Origin: Axinella damicornis
Lineage: Eukaryota > Porifera > Demospongiae > Axinellida > Axinellidae
Assembly: GCA_963931865.1 (NCBI GenBank)
Contig: OZ007505.1
Coordinates: 2,520,694-2,584,693 of the forward strand
Reading direction: 5' to 3'
Length of the DNA: 64,000 nt
Part shown: one piece after another, positions 35,386 through 46,773 of the stretch
How positions within the stretch are numbered: position 1 is the stretch's first letter
Layout of the letters: the number at the start of each line of letters is the position of its first letter
Program-made: the position numbers and the translations under genes
Notes under the pieces: generated by a model
Told to the model about the DNA's origin: nothing
The model's database searches: none
What the model saw: the letters and a program-made list of their open reading frames with translations, nothing else

Positions 35386-38067
35386 ACACACACACGCACA
35401 CGCACACACACACACACACTCACAGCTGCCTATGAGCCTCCTCCAGACATCATGTTCGTACCTCCAGTCACAAAGGACACGCTCACGCCCAACAACCTCC
35501 GTGTCTTCTGCGAATCTCACGAGCTCAAGCTACGTGTCTCAAAGGACTACTGGGGGGTCAAAAACAAGGAAGAATCGGTTGATGTGTGCCTGTGTGCTGC
35601 CATGCACCTCAATCGCTCCTTCCCTCAAGGTTACACCATCGTGAGCCCCGTGTGCTTCGTGAGTCTGAAGTCTCAACGGCCGTGTGAAATCAACCTCTCA
35701 ATACCACATGCAATTGCCAATGCAGAAGCAGAGAAAGACAAGATTTGCATTCTCTCCACTGTCACTGTGAACCCAAATTTGCAACCTGAATCGCCTCTAT
35801 TCTCTCCAAGTGAGCGTACCCTGATACAACTCCAGGTATTGAGCTACAAGCTGAGACACGCAGCATAAAGTTCCGGACTTCCCTGGCCCACCCCTCCCCT
35901 CTTTGTGGTGGCAGTAAGGGACGGTGTTTCGAGGCTACTCCCTCTGCGGTGCTCTCTGTTTGTGGCCTATCCAGAACTGGACCGCAATTCCAGTGTGTCG
36001 GCCTTTGATATTGAGACATACATCGGGATGAACCTCAAGACGGTCACCACCGTGAGTTCGCTGGACTAGACAGAGTACAATACATGCATAATTGTAGCTG
36101 TCTGTCGTCAAGTGGTGCAAGGGGAGTATAAGGTTGCATGCTTCTTCCATTGTATGGTTGGCTGGCAGGTAGCCTCATTCCCAGGCCCCGCCTGAACAGA
36201 CAGAGCTGGGAATGAGGCTAGGCTTGAAGGTGCACAGTTCATTCCCTTCCAAGACTCCTAGGGACAACAAAAATCACATGCCAACTGAAGATGCCAACTA
36301 ATGTGTGATACTGTGTATCTTAACTTGGCAAGGAAATACTACCCTTGGGTTGGCATCCTCATGTGGTTATACTACCCTTGGGTTGGCATCCTCATGTGGT
36401 TATACTACCCTTGGGTTGGCATCCTCATGTGGTTATACTACCCTTGGGTTGGCATCCTCATGTGGTTCTGTAATACTCCTGCTGGAACAATACGGCAGGA
36501 TACTGGGGGTGTCACGTGCATACGGCAGGATACTGGGGGTGTCACAGTGCATAGGTACTAGGATAGCCTTGGAAACCATGTGAGACTGTCAGCATAGGGC
36601 ACATTGCTGTGGCTGCTCCCATCTATAGATGTTTGCCGCAGTAGTTCTCCCCCTTTTGATGTGGAACTAGTTAGGATGTTCTGCCCCTTGGTAGGCCACT
36701 CTCTCATCTCTCACCTCAAAGCTTGCTCCATGTGATGTGTACATGACAGCCACTCCAACCCTTTGAATGTGTGAGATCAAGACAGAAGCGCTAGCAATGG
36801 CTGCCAAGATAGGCTTTCACACATAGGTTGGTGTTGGCACCTCTTGAGGAAGGGAGGGGAGGGGAGTTGTACAATCGTTATGCACTTACAAAGAGTTCAT
36901 GAGTAGGCTGATATACACATCCACATACAGGCTGTAAGAAAACAGACTACAGAGAAGGGTTATCTATTTGAGGAGGAGCATTTCACTTTCACCAGCAGTC
37001 AGCTGCAGGTGACTGGGTCACTTACCAACCCTCGCACGGACTGGGAGATAGAGCCGAGAGGGAGGGGAGAGGTGAGTGGGGGGAGGGAGAGAGGGAGGAG
37101 GAGGGAGGTGAGAGGTGAGTGGGGGACGGGAGAGAGAAGAGGGAGGGAGGGGAGAGGAGGGAGGTGAGAGGTGAGTGGGGGACGGGAGAGAGAAGAGGGA
37201 GGGAGGGGAGAGAGGGAGGAGGAGGGAGGTGAGAGGTGAGTGGGGGGCGGGAGAGAGAAGAGGGAGGGAGGGGAGAGGTGAGTGGGGGAAGGGAGAGAGG
37301 GAGGGAGGGGAGACGTGAGTTGGGGAGGGAGGAGGGTGGTTAAGTGAACAAGGAGGGTATTGCACATGGTTTCATAAGAGAGGGCAAGTCCAGGCCGGGT
37401 GGCCATGGCCTCACTCCAACATTTTCAGCACTTCCAGTGCAAACTACTGTTGCTGTCCAAGCTAGGGCACCCAATGACACCCATGCAGTTAAACTATCGA
37501 GGGTTGATGCTGGTTTCCATGTGCAAGACCAAAGTTAAACCACTGGTTTTAATACCTCACTAATATTGTGTAAGTCAAACACTGTTAAACATTGGGTACT
37601 ACACATGCACACGTGCAATACGCAACACACACACATGCACAACACACACACATGCACAAACAAATGCACACACGCCCTCTCTCCCTGCAGGTGAACTACA
37701 CTCAGGTAGCACTCACGCAGGACACAGACAGTGACTCCTACAGCCACCTCCCTGCGTATCCTCCTTGTGAAAGGTTCTTCATAGAACCGAAGACTGCAGC
37801 AGGCGCTGTCAAGTGCAGGATAACCATCGCCGACTCTCAGCGGGTGCTGTCTAGCAGACTAGTGGTGCCTTATGCCCCCAGGAAAGGTATTGAATGTGAA
37901 CTAGGGATAGGACCATCTCTTCACTGTACTCCATCATACACATGTATGTTCTCACAACACATGCGCACCCAACAGACCCCACCCCTGAGCGCACCCCTCC
38001 ACCAAGTCACAACTCTAGCCAGTCACAGCTGCCAGTTTCTAATGGCAACCTGGGAACTATGGTCTGA
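34032..38067 (+). CDS. ankyrin-repeat protein with ZU5-like C-terminal region, 5' end missing
   Basis: Supported exons: 34032-34239, 34443-34522, one or more within about 34821-35051 (frame unresolved), 35426-35809, 35915-36051, 37691-37886, 37976-38067 (TGA). The first exon is an ankyrin repeat (YGHTPAHRAAALGCPVSVSALL ... HSALELAKLL). A Ser-rich linker follows (SHSSAGSSGSIPDSGSPK), then a basic SIKRSPSIKRTPSIRHSS stretch. The next two exons hold a beta-rich domain with CEINLSIPHAIANAEAEKDK and RLLPLRCSLFVAYPELD, which reminds me of ZU5/UPA-type domains (weak). The last two exons add RITIADSQRVLSSRLVVPY and a Pro/Ser tail. The 35810-35914 intron was chosen because it avoids an in-frame TAA at 35866-35868 and both phases fit. 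N-terminal exons would lie in or beyond the gap. No specific family recognised. Confidence 0.7.
34767..34796. repeat. C homopolymer run
   Basis: About 27 C upstream of a TTCTCCCAG acceptor at about 34820. Confidence 0.95.
35352..35420. repeat. C run followed by (CA)n
   Basis: About 35 C then CA repeats, ending at the acceptor of exon 35426-35809. Confidence 0.95.
36170..36220. mobile_element. 51-bp TAG-family MITE
   Basis: TAGCCTCATTCCCAGGCCC and inverse CTGGGAATGAGGCTA; flanks show no convincing duplication. In an intron of the plus-strand ankyrin gene. Confidence 0.7.
36331..36470. repeat. 33-bp tandem repeat, four copies, plus a 26-bp repeat
   Basis: TACTACCCTTGGGTTGGCAT followed by CCTCATGTGGTTA is repeated four times. 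A second duplication (ATACGGCAGGATACTGGGGG then TGTCAC) follows at about 36489-36545. Confidence 0.95.
37050..37335. repeat. GGGAGG-rich low-complexity tract
   Basis: Purine-rich imperfect repeats with GTGAGTGGGGGACGGGAGAG units, in the intron before exon 37691-37886. Confidence 0.9.
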
Positions 38068-38250
38068 GGTATATAGTACAAGGTTCACTGACTAGGGTTT
38101 TTATTCTTTTTTTATTATTATAGCCAAGATGTGCAATTCATGAAGATTATATTGTTACGATGGTTACCCGCCAAATATCCAATAATAATTCATGGTATGT
38201 GAATTGTTAATTAATAGGCAACTGAATAGACTCGCTATGTACCATTTTGC

Positions 38251-38351
38251 TAGCCTCGTTCCCAGGCCCCCCTCCCAGCTTTCTGTTGCTTACAGTATGG
38301 TTCTGCACTGCAAGTGACGAAAAGCTGGGTGGGACCTGGGAATCGAGGCTA
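38251..38351. mobile_element. 101-bp TAG-family MITE with 9-bp duplication
   Basis: TAGCCTCGTTCCCAGGCCCC to GGGACCTGGGAATCGAGGCTA-type inverse end. It contains the family core (CAGCTTTCTGTTGCTTACAG / CTGCAAGTGACGAAAAGCTG). Flanks CCATTTTGC (38242-38250) and CCATTCTGC (38352-38360) differ at one position. Confidence 0.85.
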
Positions 38352-38429
38352 CCATTCTGCCATTTTTCAAGTACATGCAGTGGTGTAGCTCGTCCTGATG
38401 TAGGGATACAATTTCCCCCAACGGTAGTC

Positions 38430-38551
38430 TTGTTCTCACCCCAGTGTTTGTCAAGCTTGCAGTACAAGTACTGCACAAGCTGGGGTCTCACCCCAGTGTT
38501 TGTCAAGCTTGCAGTACAAGTACTGCACAAGCTGGGGTGCATGAGAAGGCC
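38430..38551. mobile_element. TAG-family MITE with internally duplicated core
   Basis: Two tandem copies of a 57-bp segment (TCACCCCAGTGTTTGTCAAG ... GCACAAGCTGGGG). Each contains the palindrome GCAGTACAAGTACTGC. The outer arms read GTCTTGTTCTCACC and GGTGCATGAGAAGGCCTGGGAACAAG. Confidence 0.65.
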
Positions 38552-38669
38552 TGGGAACAAGTTCAACTGTGTCTCATTAGTGTAGTGTGATGTTTACCCA
38601 TGCAGAGAGTTAGTTACTACAGAGGTTTTGACATTTTGTACATGTACAGTTTCTAGCATAGCAATTGGT

Positions 38670-38711
38670 AGTCTCGTTCCCATGCAGACGAGGGTCTGGG
38701 CACGAGACTAT
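38670..38711. mobile_element. short palindromic TAG-family MITE
   Basis: TAGTCTCGTTCCCATGCAGA with inverse GTCTGGGCACGAGACTA. Confidence 0.6.
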
Positions 38712-39083
38712 AGGACTTCTATGTTGGATCATGACGAGCCAACACTCGAGTGTTGGCTTGTCATGGTCGACCCAAGCATTCTTTTCAAAATTTCTATTCA
38801 GAGGTAATTATTGTAACTGGCGACATTATTGTGATACAGTGTCATACTAAATTTGAGCATGAACACATCTACTAGGAGTTTAACACTCCAATAAAGCCAT
38901 CTACAGACGGCATGAAACTTTCATCATCTTGTGATGTCAATTTTGAATGTAATGACATGGACATCAAATTCAAACACAACTACACAGAGAAATTGTGAGA
39001 ACATCTGAGAACATCTGTACTGCTGAGATAAAATGGGAACACTTGCACTGCAGAGCTAGCTCCCGATATACTCCATGAAACCA

Positions 39084-42000
39084 TCAGAGTAGGTTCAGGT
39101 CAACCTCCTTAAGTTTTCCTTCTTTCGTACTATGCTTCTGATCCGTCGGCAGAGGGGCCTTCTCCCAGAAGCCAAAGTCTACTTCCTCCTCTGTGTCAGA
39201 CACAGTAGGTGCAACTGGGCATGTGTGTGTGAGTGTGGATGTGTTGTGGGAGGATGTACAATGTACGGATGACATCATGTGAGTGAGTGTTAGTATAGTG
39301 TTCGGGACAGGAAGTACAACTATTACTGTGTGACATGCGTGTCATTTTGTATGATGTAATGCAAAGTCATTCTACTGCAATTCTCCATGGGAGAAGGCTG
39401 GATTGCACTTTCAACGCATCAGAAGAGTACCCTCTATGCAAAGACCGAGCGAACTACGTATCAACTACTACATGTATGTTATGAGCAGCTATATAAGTGA
39501 CCATGCAGACTCACTGAGAATATCAGACTTATCTACCACACTCAAGTGTTCAGCATCAGGTACTTGAATACTGTAAGAAGCACTTGAATCCCCAGCGAAC
39601 AGTCAGCGCTAGAGCTGTTACTAGTCTGCTAGTTCCGCATACTTCTTGTATATTATTGTGCACTATACCCTACGGGATGTTAATTGTACCACGTGTGCAC
39701 AGACCCTCCCCCCCCCCCCCCCCCTAGTGAAGGTCTTCCTCTAGACGTTCAGGAGAGTGCAAGTACTGTGGCAACATGCTAAGTGCATGCCACTGAAGTG
39801 GCTGTGAGTAGCTGACCTTTGGTGGTGAGGGAGAGTTGTCTGGCCTTGACACTCTCAAGAAACTGGTCAAAGTCTTCCTCATCCTTGCTTTCAGTGGTTT
39901 CACTGTGTGTGTGAGCATGTACACACATTACGGTATGGTTACATAGTACAAGCTGTGCTATTATGGAGATAGTGGATGTGTGAGAGGGTTAGTTTCCCGT
40001 GATGGGGTCTGGTACTTGAGACTGTACAACAGAACGTCACTCACCCTTTGCCTTCCACCTTCCCATCTGAGAGCCGGGTGGGTTGGCTGGTAACAGCGCT
40101 GGGACCCATCATGCTGGGATGCAGGCTGCTCTCTGTGGTCACCGGCAGGCTCTAAGATGATGCAATCATGACATGAGAACAGCGTTGAGGTTACCACTGT
40201 CAATAACATTTTAGGCAGACAAAACTATTACATTGGGGATGCTCCCCATGTCATTAGGTGGACAGTGCTGAAACCTTGGGGATGCTCCCCTAGGTGGACA
40301 GTGCTGAAACCAACACAGCTGGCCTCATTCCCAGGCGTTCGGTACGGTACCTAGCACCTGGGAGCGAGTCTACAACGTTGCATACTTCCAGTTTCAGCCT
40401 GTTTGGAAGGGTAATCGAAGAACCCCAATTTCTAGACCCCCAGCTCCTATTTCCAGACCTTCTCCACACCCCACAAAAGGACAGACTATAGTTATAGACT
40501 CGGAGCAAAGTCACTCTATTGAATGGTACATACCTGCTGATCATGACTAGCTGTCTGTCTTGATTTCTTGGCAGCCTCCCTCTTGGCAGCGTAATAGGCC
40601 TGCAGGCATGTGAGAGATATACCATTACCACAGTATGAGTGGACTACAGAGAAGACATCTGTACTATGTAGTCACTCCCTCCCGCAGGCTGGCCGGTCAC
40701 ACACGCTCAGCAAGGCCACATCGTGACATGCACGCATGACTGGCCGGTGGAGACCAGACTGCACATGCTGGGAACTAGGCTAGAGAGACCATCAGGCACT
40801 CTCCTCCCTCACTATTCCCAGGCCAGTAGAACATATTCCCTTACTCCCTTGTGGCCTGTACTCCCTCGCACACTGGGAACCAGGCTAGGGAGATGTGGAC
40901 TAAACCATCAGCCGCTCCTCTCTTCTCCCTCACACACTGGGAACCAGGCTAGGGACTAAGAGGTTGAATGCACATTTGACCATAGCAGTCTACTCATAAA
41001 GACTGTATATGCACATGTTGTGCACACAGCTGCAGGGTGACTAGTCCAGTTCAATTCAGAGGGCTCTACATAAATACTTCAATGAACCATGTGACTCACT
41101 ATGTGGCTCACCACAGAATCATGTGACTCACTACAGAATCATGTGACTCACCTCTTCCTCCAATCTTAGTGCTTCCTCCTGTCGTCTCAGCTACAGTGTT
41201 AGTGGGTGATGGCAATAGTGTGTCACAAGAGAACAGAAGCTACATGTACATGTATTATGGAGTTGACAAAGGCTTTCAGTTCCAGGTTTTGCTGCACAGA
41301 CACAATCTGGGCTGGAAAGCCTGGGCGTGAGGCTAGGTAGGACACCTGCCGCTGTATTCTATTCACTACTAAGACACCTCCTTAGTGTGCTTTACGCACC
41401 TACATGACATTGTAACTTTTACATATGAGCCGAGGACATCGCTGGAATGAACTCACCGCACACCTCCCCCTGTTCATGTCAATTCCATCCACTCTCGGGA
41501 CAAAGTCCCACTACCCCCCCCCCCCCCCCCCCCCCCTCCACCCCCTCACCTCAGCATCCTTCTCTGCGTCGATTCTCCGCTGCTCCTCGACTAGCTGGTC
41601 CAGGTTCCCACTCATGACATGCTCTCTCTCCAGCTCAGTGACAACCTGCTGCTGCTTCCTGACAGCACTCTGAACAAACACACACACAGAAGTGGGTCAC
41701 GGCCTGCCGCCTGCTGGCCTCATTTTCACACCCCCTACCAGCTCTGTGCCACACCCCCTACCAGCTCTGTGCCACACCCCCTACCAGCTCTGTGCCATGC
41801 GGTAGGAAAAGTCTGGGAATGGGACTAGGTTGTTACAAGGAATGCTGGAAGCGGGTCCACAGTGAAATGGATCAGACAGTTTCGAGTTCAGCTACGGACC
41901 ATTAGACTAGACTACTTGAAGCTTAATCTTCCATTCCTCTGTACAGGGAAGGGCTGGTTCTCTAGTAGCTCTACCACCTACTGCTGACTGCCTAGGCCTT

Positions 42001-45000
42001 CAAGTGACAAATATCACCTATTCAACCACCAGAGACAGAAAAGCTGAACTGCACAGACCGTCTTTTGTTAATCTAAGTGCACACAAAAAATATTACCAGA
42101 CTCCATAATTGGGGGAATGGCGTAATTATGAGACCAGTCTAACAAGTTAGCCTTTGCTTTCTCCAGATCACTTGCAATATGCACGCACAGAGAAGGACTA
42201 GAAACTTTGGACCATTTTACTACACAAAAGCATGCAATGAAGGCAAGTGCTTCGTGTCAGAACAGTCAGTTGAGCCCGGCCGGCTAACCTCGATTGCTGC
42301 TAGTAGTTCTGTATGTTTGGTTGCTGGAGAGCAGCAAACACAAGTGACTTCAGTTAGTTCTAAGTGCTTGCACGGAGTGAATTGTTACAATCTGATTGGA
42401 TCTGCCGGATTTGACTAGAGTTCACGTGAGTTGATCCGTGCTGGGGAAAATTCGAGGGTCTAGCCCGCTAGACTACATGTGAGACTAATGCAACATTTGT
42501 TCCTCTTACTGCTCTGTTTTCTGCTGCTGTGAGGTTCTCAAATTCAATCTTCTCAGTTGTCGTTCTCCTATACCTTGCACTGTAGGGGAAAGGGACAAGG
42601 TAAGGTAAGGGAGGGGTGAGACACGCAAACAAGATGGAAGTGAATATCCACCGAAAACACTGTACCAGCTGCTGGCAGGCTTACTGAGAGACATGCGCTC
42701 TCGAAAGCCCAATTGTTGCAACTTCCTAGATCCCGACGATCACAGGTTTGAGGAGCTTCACAACGGTATTGACAACCCGTTCCGAGAGCTACGTTCAAGT
42801 GGAGTTGGCTCTGACACCAAGAGTGCAGACGTGATTACGAAAGATGAAGAAGCGCAGCTGTGGGAGAAAGGACTGCTGGGGACTGACAGCCCCAAGACTT
42901 TGTTCCGGGCAGTATTTTTCTTGAATGGACGGAACCACGGGGTGGTGACGAACACAGGCGTTTGAAGCTAAGCCAGATTAAGAGATACAGTGCTCCTGAT
43001 CGCTATGTCTACACAGAAAATTCATCAAAGAATCGTAGTCGTGGCATGGCTCAAATGCGAGTTGCTCACAAAGTAGCTCCCATTTATGCAACGCCAGAGG
43101 CTGGTGCATTATTCCCCCCCTTGTAATTTTGTTTGTGCCTGAGTGGGCAGTGTAACTTTCATTATTGTGCCTGAGTCGAGTAGGCAGTGTAACGTTCATT
43201 ATTGTGCCTGAGTGGGCAGTGTAACGTTCATTATTGTGCCTGAGTCGAGTGGGCAGTGTAACGTTCATTATTGTGCCTGAGTGGGCAGTGTAACTTTCAC
43301 CTTGTAATTTTGTTTGTGCCTGAGTGGGCAGGGTTGCGTGTAAAACGAGGAATGGAATGGAACGTGGAATGGAACATGGAATGGAACGTGGAACAGATGT
43401 AAAATGTCGTAATGAGCATGTTAATTAATAAATTTTAATGACTATTTGGGGGCCGTGAGACCCATTAGTCAACATGAGTCAAGACTATGACCGTTATTGC
43501 TTAGCTAACTAGTGGTTCGTTCCTTTAAGTTCTTTTGGACAAAGGAGATCAGTTAGGTTTATCAGCTTGGTGTTTCTTGTTCCAAGGATGAACTGGAATC
43601 TTTCGCTGTTTTGGAGATGTTGGAACGGTTTGTGGTTGTTAGTGCACCAGTTGATCAGCGCTTCTCTGTTGTATTGGGTGCATTCCAACATGAAATGTTC
43701 TTCATCTTCAATTACAGTGCATGTCGGGCAAAGGCGATCTTCTACTGGGATGGGAGGTCTGTGATACCGACCAATTTCTATCATAAGTTGGTGTGAGCTA
43801 GTTCTCAGCCTGGTTAGAGGAATTCTCAGGTGTCGGTGAAGATGCAGGTAGGGCTCTTGTTCGAAGGTAGATTTGAATGTCCTGTATGATCTTAGTTTCC
43901 GTGAACCTAACAGGTCTGCTTTCCATTGTTACAGAAAGTGGTCAGTAAGCCTTTGTTCCAGCTCTTTCAGGAAATGATTCACATCTTGAGCCACTTGCAT
44001 TGGGATAAGCCAAATAAAAGAGAATCCCGCTTCAGATTTAACTGATTGAGCCCAGGGGCTGAGGTTGTCTGATAGCTACATTGCTGGAATACGCTTCAAT
44101 CAGGAGGCGGGGGTATCCCATCGGGTTGTGAGCCGGAGCCAGTATTTCACCACACTTAGTTCTCTACGAATCTTGAGTGGGTATCTGCCCAGCTCACCAT
44201 AGCAGGCAATGTTGCATGCTGAGGTTGGAACTCCTAAAATATATTTGCAAAAGCCTCTCTTTCGATTTTATCTATTAAGGTGGGCGTTAATTGGAGCTGG
44301 CGTGAGCGAGTCTCACACAGTTGAGTCACACAAGTCATGGTGACAATCATATCGCAAGAGAGAGCTCAGCCTAGGCGCCTGGCCACGCGAGACCATAGAT
44401 TATCTATGGCGAGACTACCGGCAGGTTGTATGCCCTGGATGTGAGTAGACAACATGATGTTAGTTGACATGACTATGCCATCCGAGTGAAGCAGGGCTAT
44501 ACTTACGGTCTTCGAGTGAGTCAGTGACGAATAAGCGTTAGCGGGCCAGCATAGCAGCACAGCTAGGTCTATAGCGCTAGCACGGTACACGTTCATACAG
44601 CTTACACTAGTGATGCTGCTCGCACTTTAATGTTCGTCAGAAGACAACAGCCCTGCTTCATTTCACGGATCGGTCAACTGCATGTTAACTCTCCATCCAG
44701 GCCCAGGGCATAACAACCTGTAGTGACAGGTAGTCTCGCGTAGCTAGGTTGTCACTCGCGCGACGATTGTCATCAGCCACCATCTCCATTGACTTATTAG
44801 GAGATTTTACATCCGTTCCATGTTCCATTCCATTCCACGTTCCGTGTTTTACACTCAACCAGTGGGCAGTGTAACTTTCATTATTTGCCCCCCATGCCTC
44901 AATTTTGTGTTGTACATATTTGTTGCCTTTGCTTCTACATCATTAATTTTTGAAAGCCAGGTATATTGCACTCTTCACACCTAGTTATAACACTGGGACT

Positions 45001-46773
45001 AAAAGGGTGGTCTGTTGCTCATTTATTTGGCATCAATAATCTTGACAACCACCTAGCAACAGGAAATAAAAGGCAGACCACAACTCTAGACCCAACCAAC
45101 CCTAGCACAGATCCTCTCCCTCCATATAATTTCCAGTACGTATGTGAATCGTGATACTGGGAAAGTGATCCGCACTGGGATTGATGGGGTCTGCGAGACA
45201 GCATGCTGGATGTAATTGACAGGAATGCTGACCTGTCATCCTTTGGCCTGTTGCTGAGGCACCTGGCGACTGCTGTCCAGCATCCCGGTCTGCTGTTCAT
45301 TCTTGCATAGATCGAATACAATAAAATTTAATGGTTCTAATAAGTGCGCATTAATCACGTGCATGTCAAGCGGGTGATTGTGACGTGACCGGACGCCGAC
45401 GGACGTTAGGTACGTAGTTTGACAGTCTCGTGGGGCCAGCTTGACAGAGCTTTCAGTAGTAGGATCCAGACTAGACTCGCTAACTGGATGCTTTTTTGTG
45501 TTGCCATTTCATAGAGAAACAAAAAATGGTGGATCCGGCAGGCAGCAAGTCCTAGCTACAGCCTACCAGCAGAGAACCATTGGGATAACATCTTGACTGG
45601 GAGCCCAGCTAGGCGGTGGTGCCGCAGGTTCGATCCCCAGAAGTGGAGTTTGTTTTTCTGGTGGGGTATATGTCTGTGTGTACGGCCTGTGTATGGGCTT
45701 TGGTGTGCACACAGCATTGCTAGCCTTCCGCCAGTTGAGCAGCGTTACTGAAGGGTTCAAGCCGTGTTGGAGGACTGGTCAAAGCGCTCACCTTGAAACC
45801 ATCCTTTTTACTTTCACCAGTCGACCTGGTGACTGCCGAGGCCAGCCTACAGCAGAACTAACTGATGTATTTTGTGACTTCCCATTTACACCTTTGCTTT
45901 ATATCACCACTTTTCATTTTTTCATCGACCGTCATCACATATTTTCATTAAAAAAAAAGAAGAAGAAAAAAAAAAAGAAAAAAAAAGAAAAAAAAAAAAA
46001 AGAAAAAAAAGAAAAAGCAGAGAACCATTGCAATGCAAGCTTGGTGTAATTACACTACACTCCCACCCTGCCCCCCCCCCCCCCCCCCCCCCCAGCCTAC
46101 CCCACCCCCTAGCCTGCCCCGCCCCCCAGGTTTCCCCACCCCAGGGGGGTAGGCTGCCCACCTACCCACACCCAGCCTACCCCACCCCCTAACCAGCCCC
46201 GCCCCCCCAGGCTGCCCCGCCCCCAGGCTGCCCCACCCCCAGGCTGCCCCGCCCCCCAGGCTTCCCCACCCCACAGGCTTCCCCACCCCCCACACTGCCC
46301 CACCCCCCCAGGCTGCCCCGCCCCCAGTGAAAGGTAGAGCAAGAGTAAGGTTAGGGTGAGGGCTCACCTCACCTTAAACTCACCCGAGCAGTACCTAGCC
46401 CGAATGACTTCGGCACTGCGGAACTCTCTTTATATACCCGCAGTAGCCGGCCGGCAACGCGCGCGCCGGAGGCCCTAATGCTCTTATTTGATTGGTTTAC
46501 ATTTTTGGCGGGAAATATATACCAGGTGCGCGCATGCAGTAGCTAGCTAGCCAATGGTGAGCGTCTCTGTCGATTTTCTCTGGTCTTCAATGGCGTTGGC
46601 CTCCTTAGGTGCCTACCTGGCGTTCCCTCTGGGTCCCGTTCCCTCGTTGCTAGTAGCTGTGGTTATAGTTGACTTGAATGCTGGCTCGGTTTCGTTGGCA
46701 AGTTGAGTCCCACGCCGCTTGGGGCGCCTGGGAACGTGAACGAGGTTTCGTTGCTGTGCCAGTGGACTTGATC
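39084..46773 (-). CDS. AP1AR-like: AP1AR (gadkin)-like adaptor regulator; first exon uncertain
   Basis: Firm exons in order: 42579-42510, 41669-41550, 41190-41152, 40599-40534, 40151-40045, 39902-39817, 39190-39084 (TGA). A possible upstream exon is 46773-46617; its phase fits but the ATG is not found. All junctions are GT-AG with matching phase. The protein begins YRRTTTEKIEFENLTAAENR, resembling the IEFENL segment of AP1AR. A helical region follows, ending in LRRQEEALRLEEE and AYYAAKREAAKKSRQ, close to the LRLEEEALYAAQREAAR helix of gadkin. Then come a Ser/Thr-rich part and an acidic EEDFDQFLESVKARQLSL. Gadkin links AP-1 vesicles to kinesin and restrains ARP2/3 (family knowledge). No family-wide catalytic residues exist to check, so the name rests on the helix and the acidic motifs. 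The intron at 42.6-46.6 kb is packed with transposon relics. Confidence 0.6.
40318..40373. mobile_element. decayed TAG-family MITE
   Basis: CTGGCCTCATTCCCAGGCGT with inverse ACCTGGGAGCGAGTCTA around a GTACGGTAC centre. It lies in an AP1AR-like intron. Confidence 0.55.
42680..43127 (+). pseudogene. Crypton-derived DUF3504-type fragment, frameshifted
   Basis: Frame 1 (to about 42955) reads FEELHNGIDNPFRELRSSGV, then ADVITKDEEAQLWEKGLLGT and SPKTLFRAVFFLNGRNHG. After a frameshift near 42945 a second frame reads GDEHRRLKLSQIKRY, PDRYVYTENSSKNRSRG, and HKVAPIYATPEAG to a stop near 43127. This arrangement is the DUF3504 domain of Crypton tyrosine-recombinase transposons, also found in QRICH1, ZMYM and KIAA1958-type proteins. 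I see neither a start nor the recombinase catalytic residues, so it is an inactive fragment. It lies in the putative first intron of the AP1AR-like gene, on the opposite strand. Confidence 0.7.
43135..43331. repeat. tandem repeat GCCTGAGTGGGCAGTGTAAC
   Basis: About six units of 30-35 bases alternate GCCTGAGTGGGCAGTGTAAC and GCCTGAGTCGAGTGGGCAGT with a TTCATTATTGT spacer. The array resumes at 44861 after the inserted element 43332-44860. Confidence 0.9.
43332..44860. mobile_element. 1529-bp terminal-inverted-repeat element with 9-bp duplication
   Basis: The left end GGTTGCGTGTAAAACGAGG and inverse right end (TCCGTGTTTTACACTCAACC) are followed inward by GGAATGGAACGTGGAATGGA-type repeats on both sides. 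AGTGGGCAG occurs immediately on both sides (43323-43331, 44861-44869), a 9-bp target duplication made inside the GCCTGAGTGGGCAG array. No transposase is visible; a LINE fragment lies within it. Confidence 0.8.
43505..44010 (-). pseudogene. LINE (non-LTR retrotransposon) ORF2 C-terminal relic
   Basis: The minus-strand peptide reads HFLKELEQRLTDHFL, stop, QWKADLLGSRKLRSYRTFK, then PYLHLHRHLRIPLTRLRTSS, then LMIEIGRYHRPPIPVEDRLC and CTVIEDEEHFMLECTQYN. The GRY...P..DRLCPTC...EDEEHFMLEC arrangement is the Cys/His region found after the reverse transcriptase in many LINE ORF2 proteins. At least one nonsense codon is present and the reverse transcriptase core is missing. It is embedded in the 43332-44860 element. 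Confidence 0.7.
45583..46016 (+). mobile_element. SINE-like retroposon with perfect 14-bp target duplication
   Basis: GCAGAGAACCATTG flanks the element exactly (45569-45582 and 46017-46030). Near the 5' end is GGTTCGATCCCC, an RNA polymerase III B-box match, preceded by a GGCGGTGGTGCCGC hairpin like a class II tRNA variable arm. I could not find a clear A box. The 3' end is an A-rich tail (45951-46016). Perfect flanks imply a recent insertion. A 5'-truncated, tRNA-Ser/Leu-derived SINE is inferred. Confidence 0.8.
46067..46325. repeat. CCCCACCC / AGGCTGCCCCGCCCC low-complexity repeat
   Basis: A C run followed by imperfect AGGCTGCCCCGCCCCC and AGGCTTCCCCACCCC units. Confidence 0.9.

Noticed and set aside
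35836..35868. Exon 35426 extended to TAA at 35866 as the gene's end
   Set aside because: A donor at 35810 (A then GTGAGCG) and an acceptor at 35914 join the domain to a conserved-looking next exon in phase and skip the stop.
45583..45660. A tRNA gene at the GGTTCGATCCCC motif
   Set aside because: No A box, no acceptor stem and no proper anticodon arm. The whole unit has SINE structure with a target duplication.
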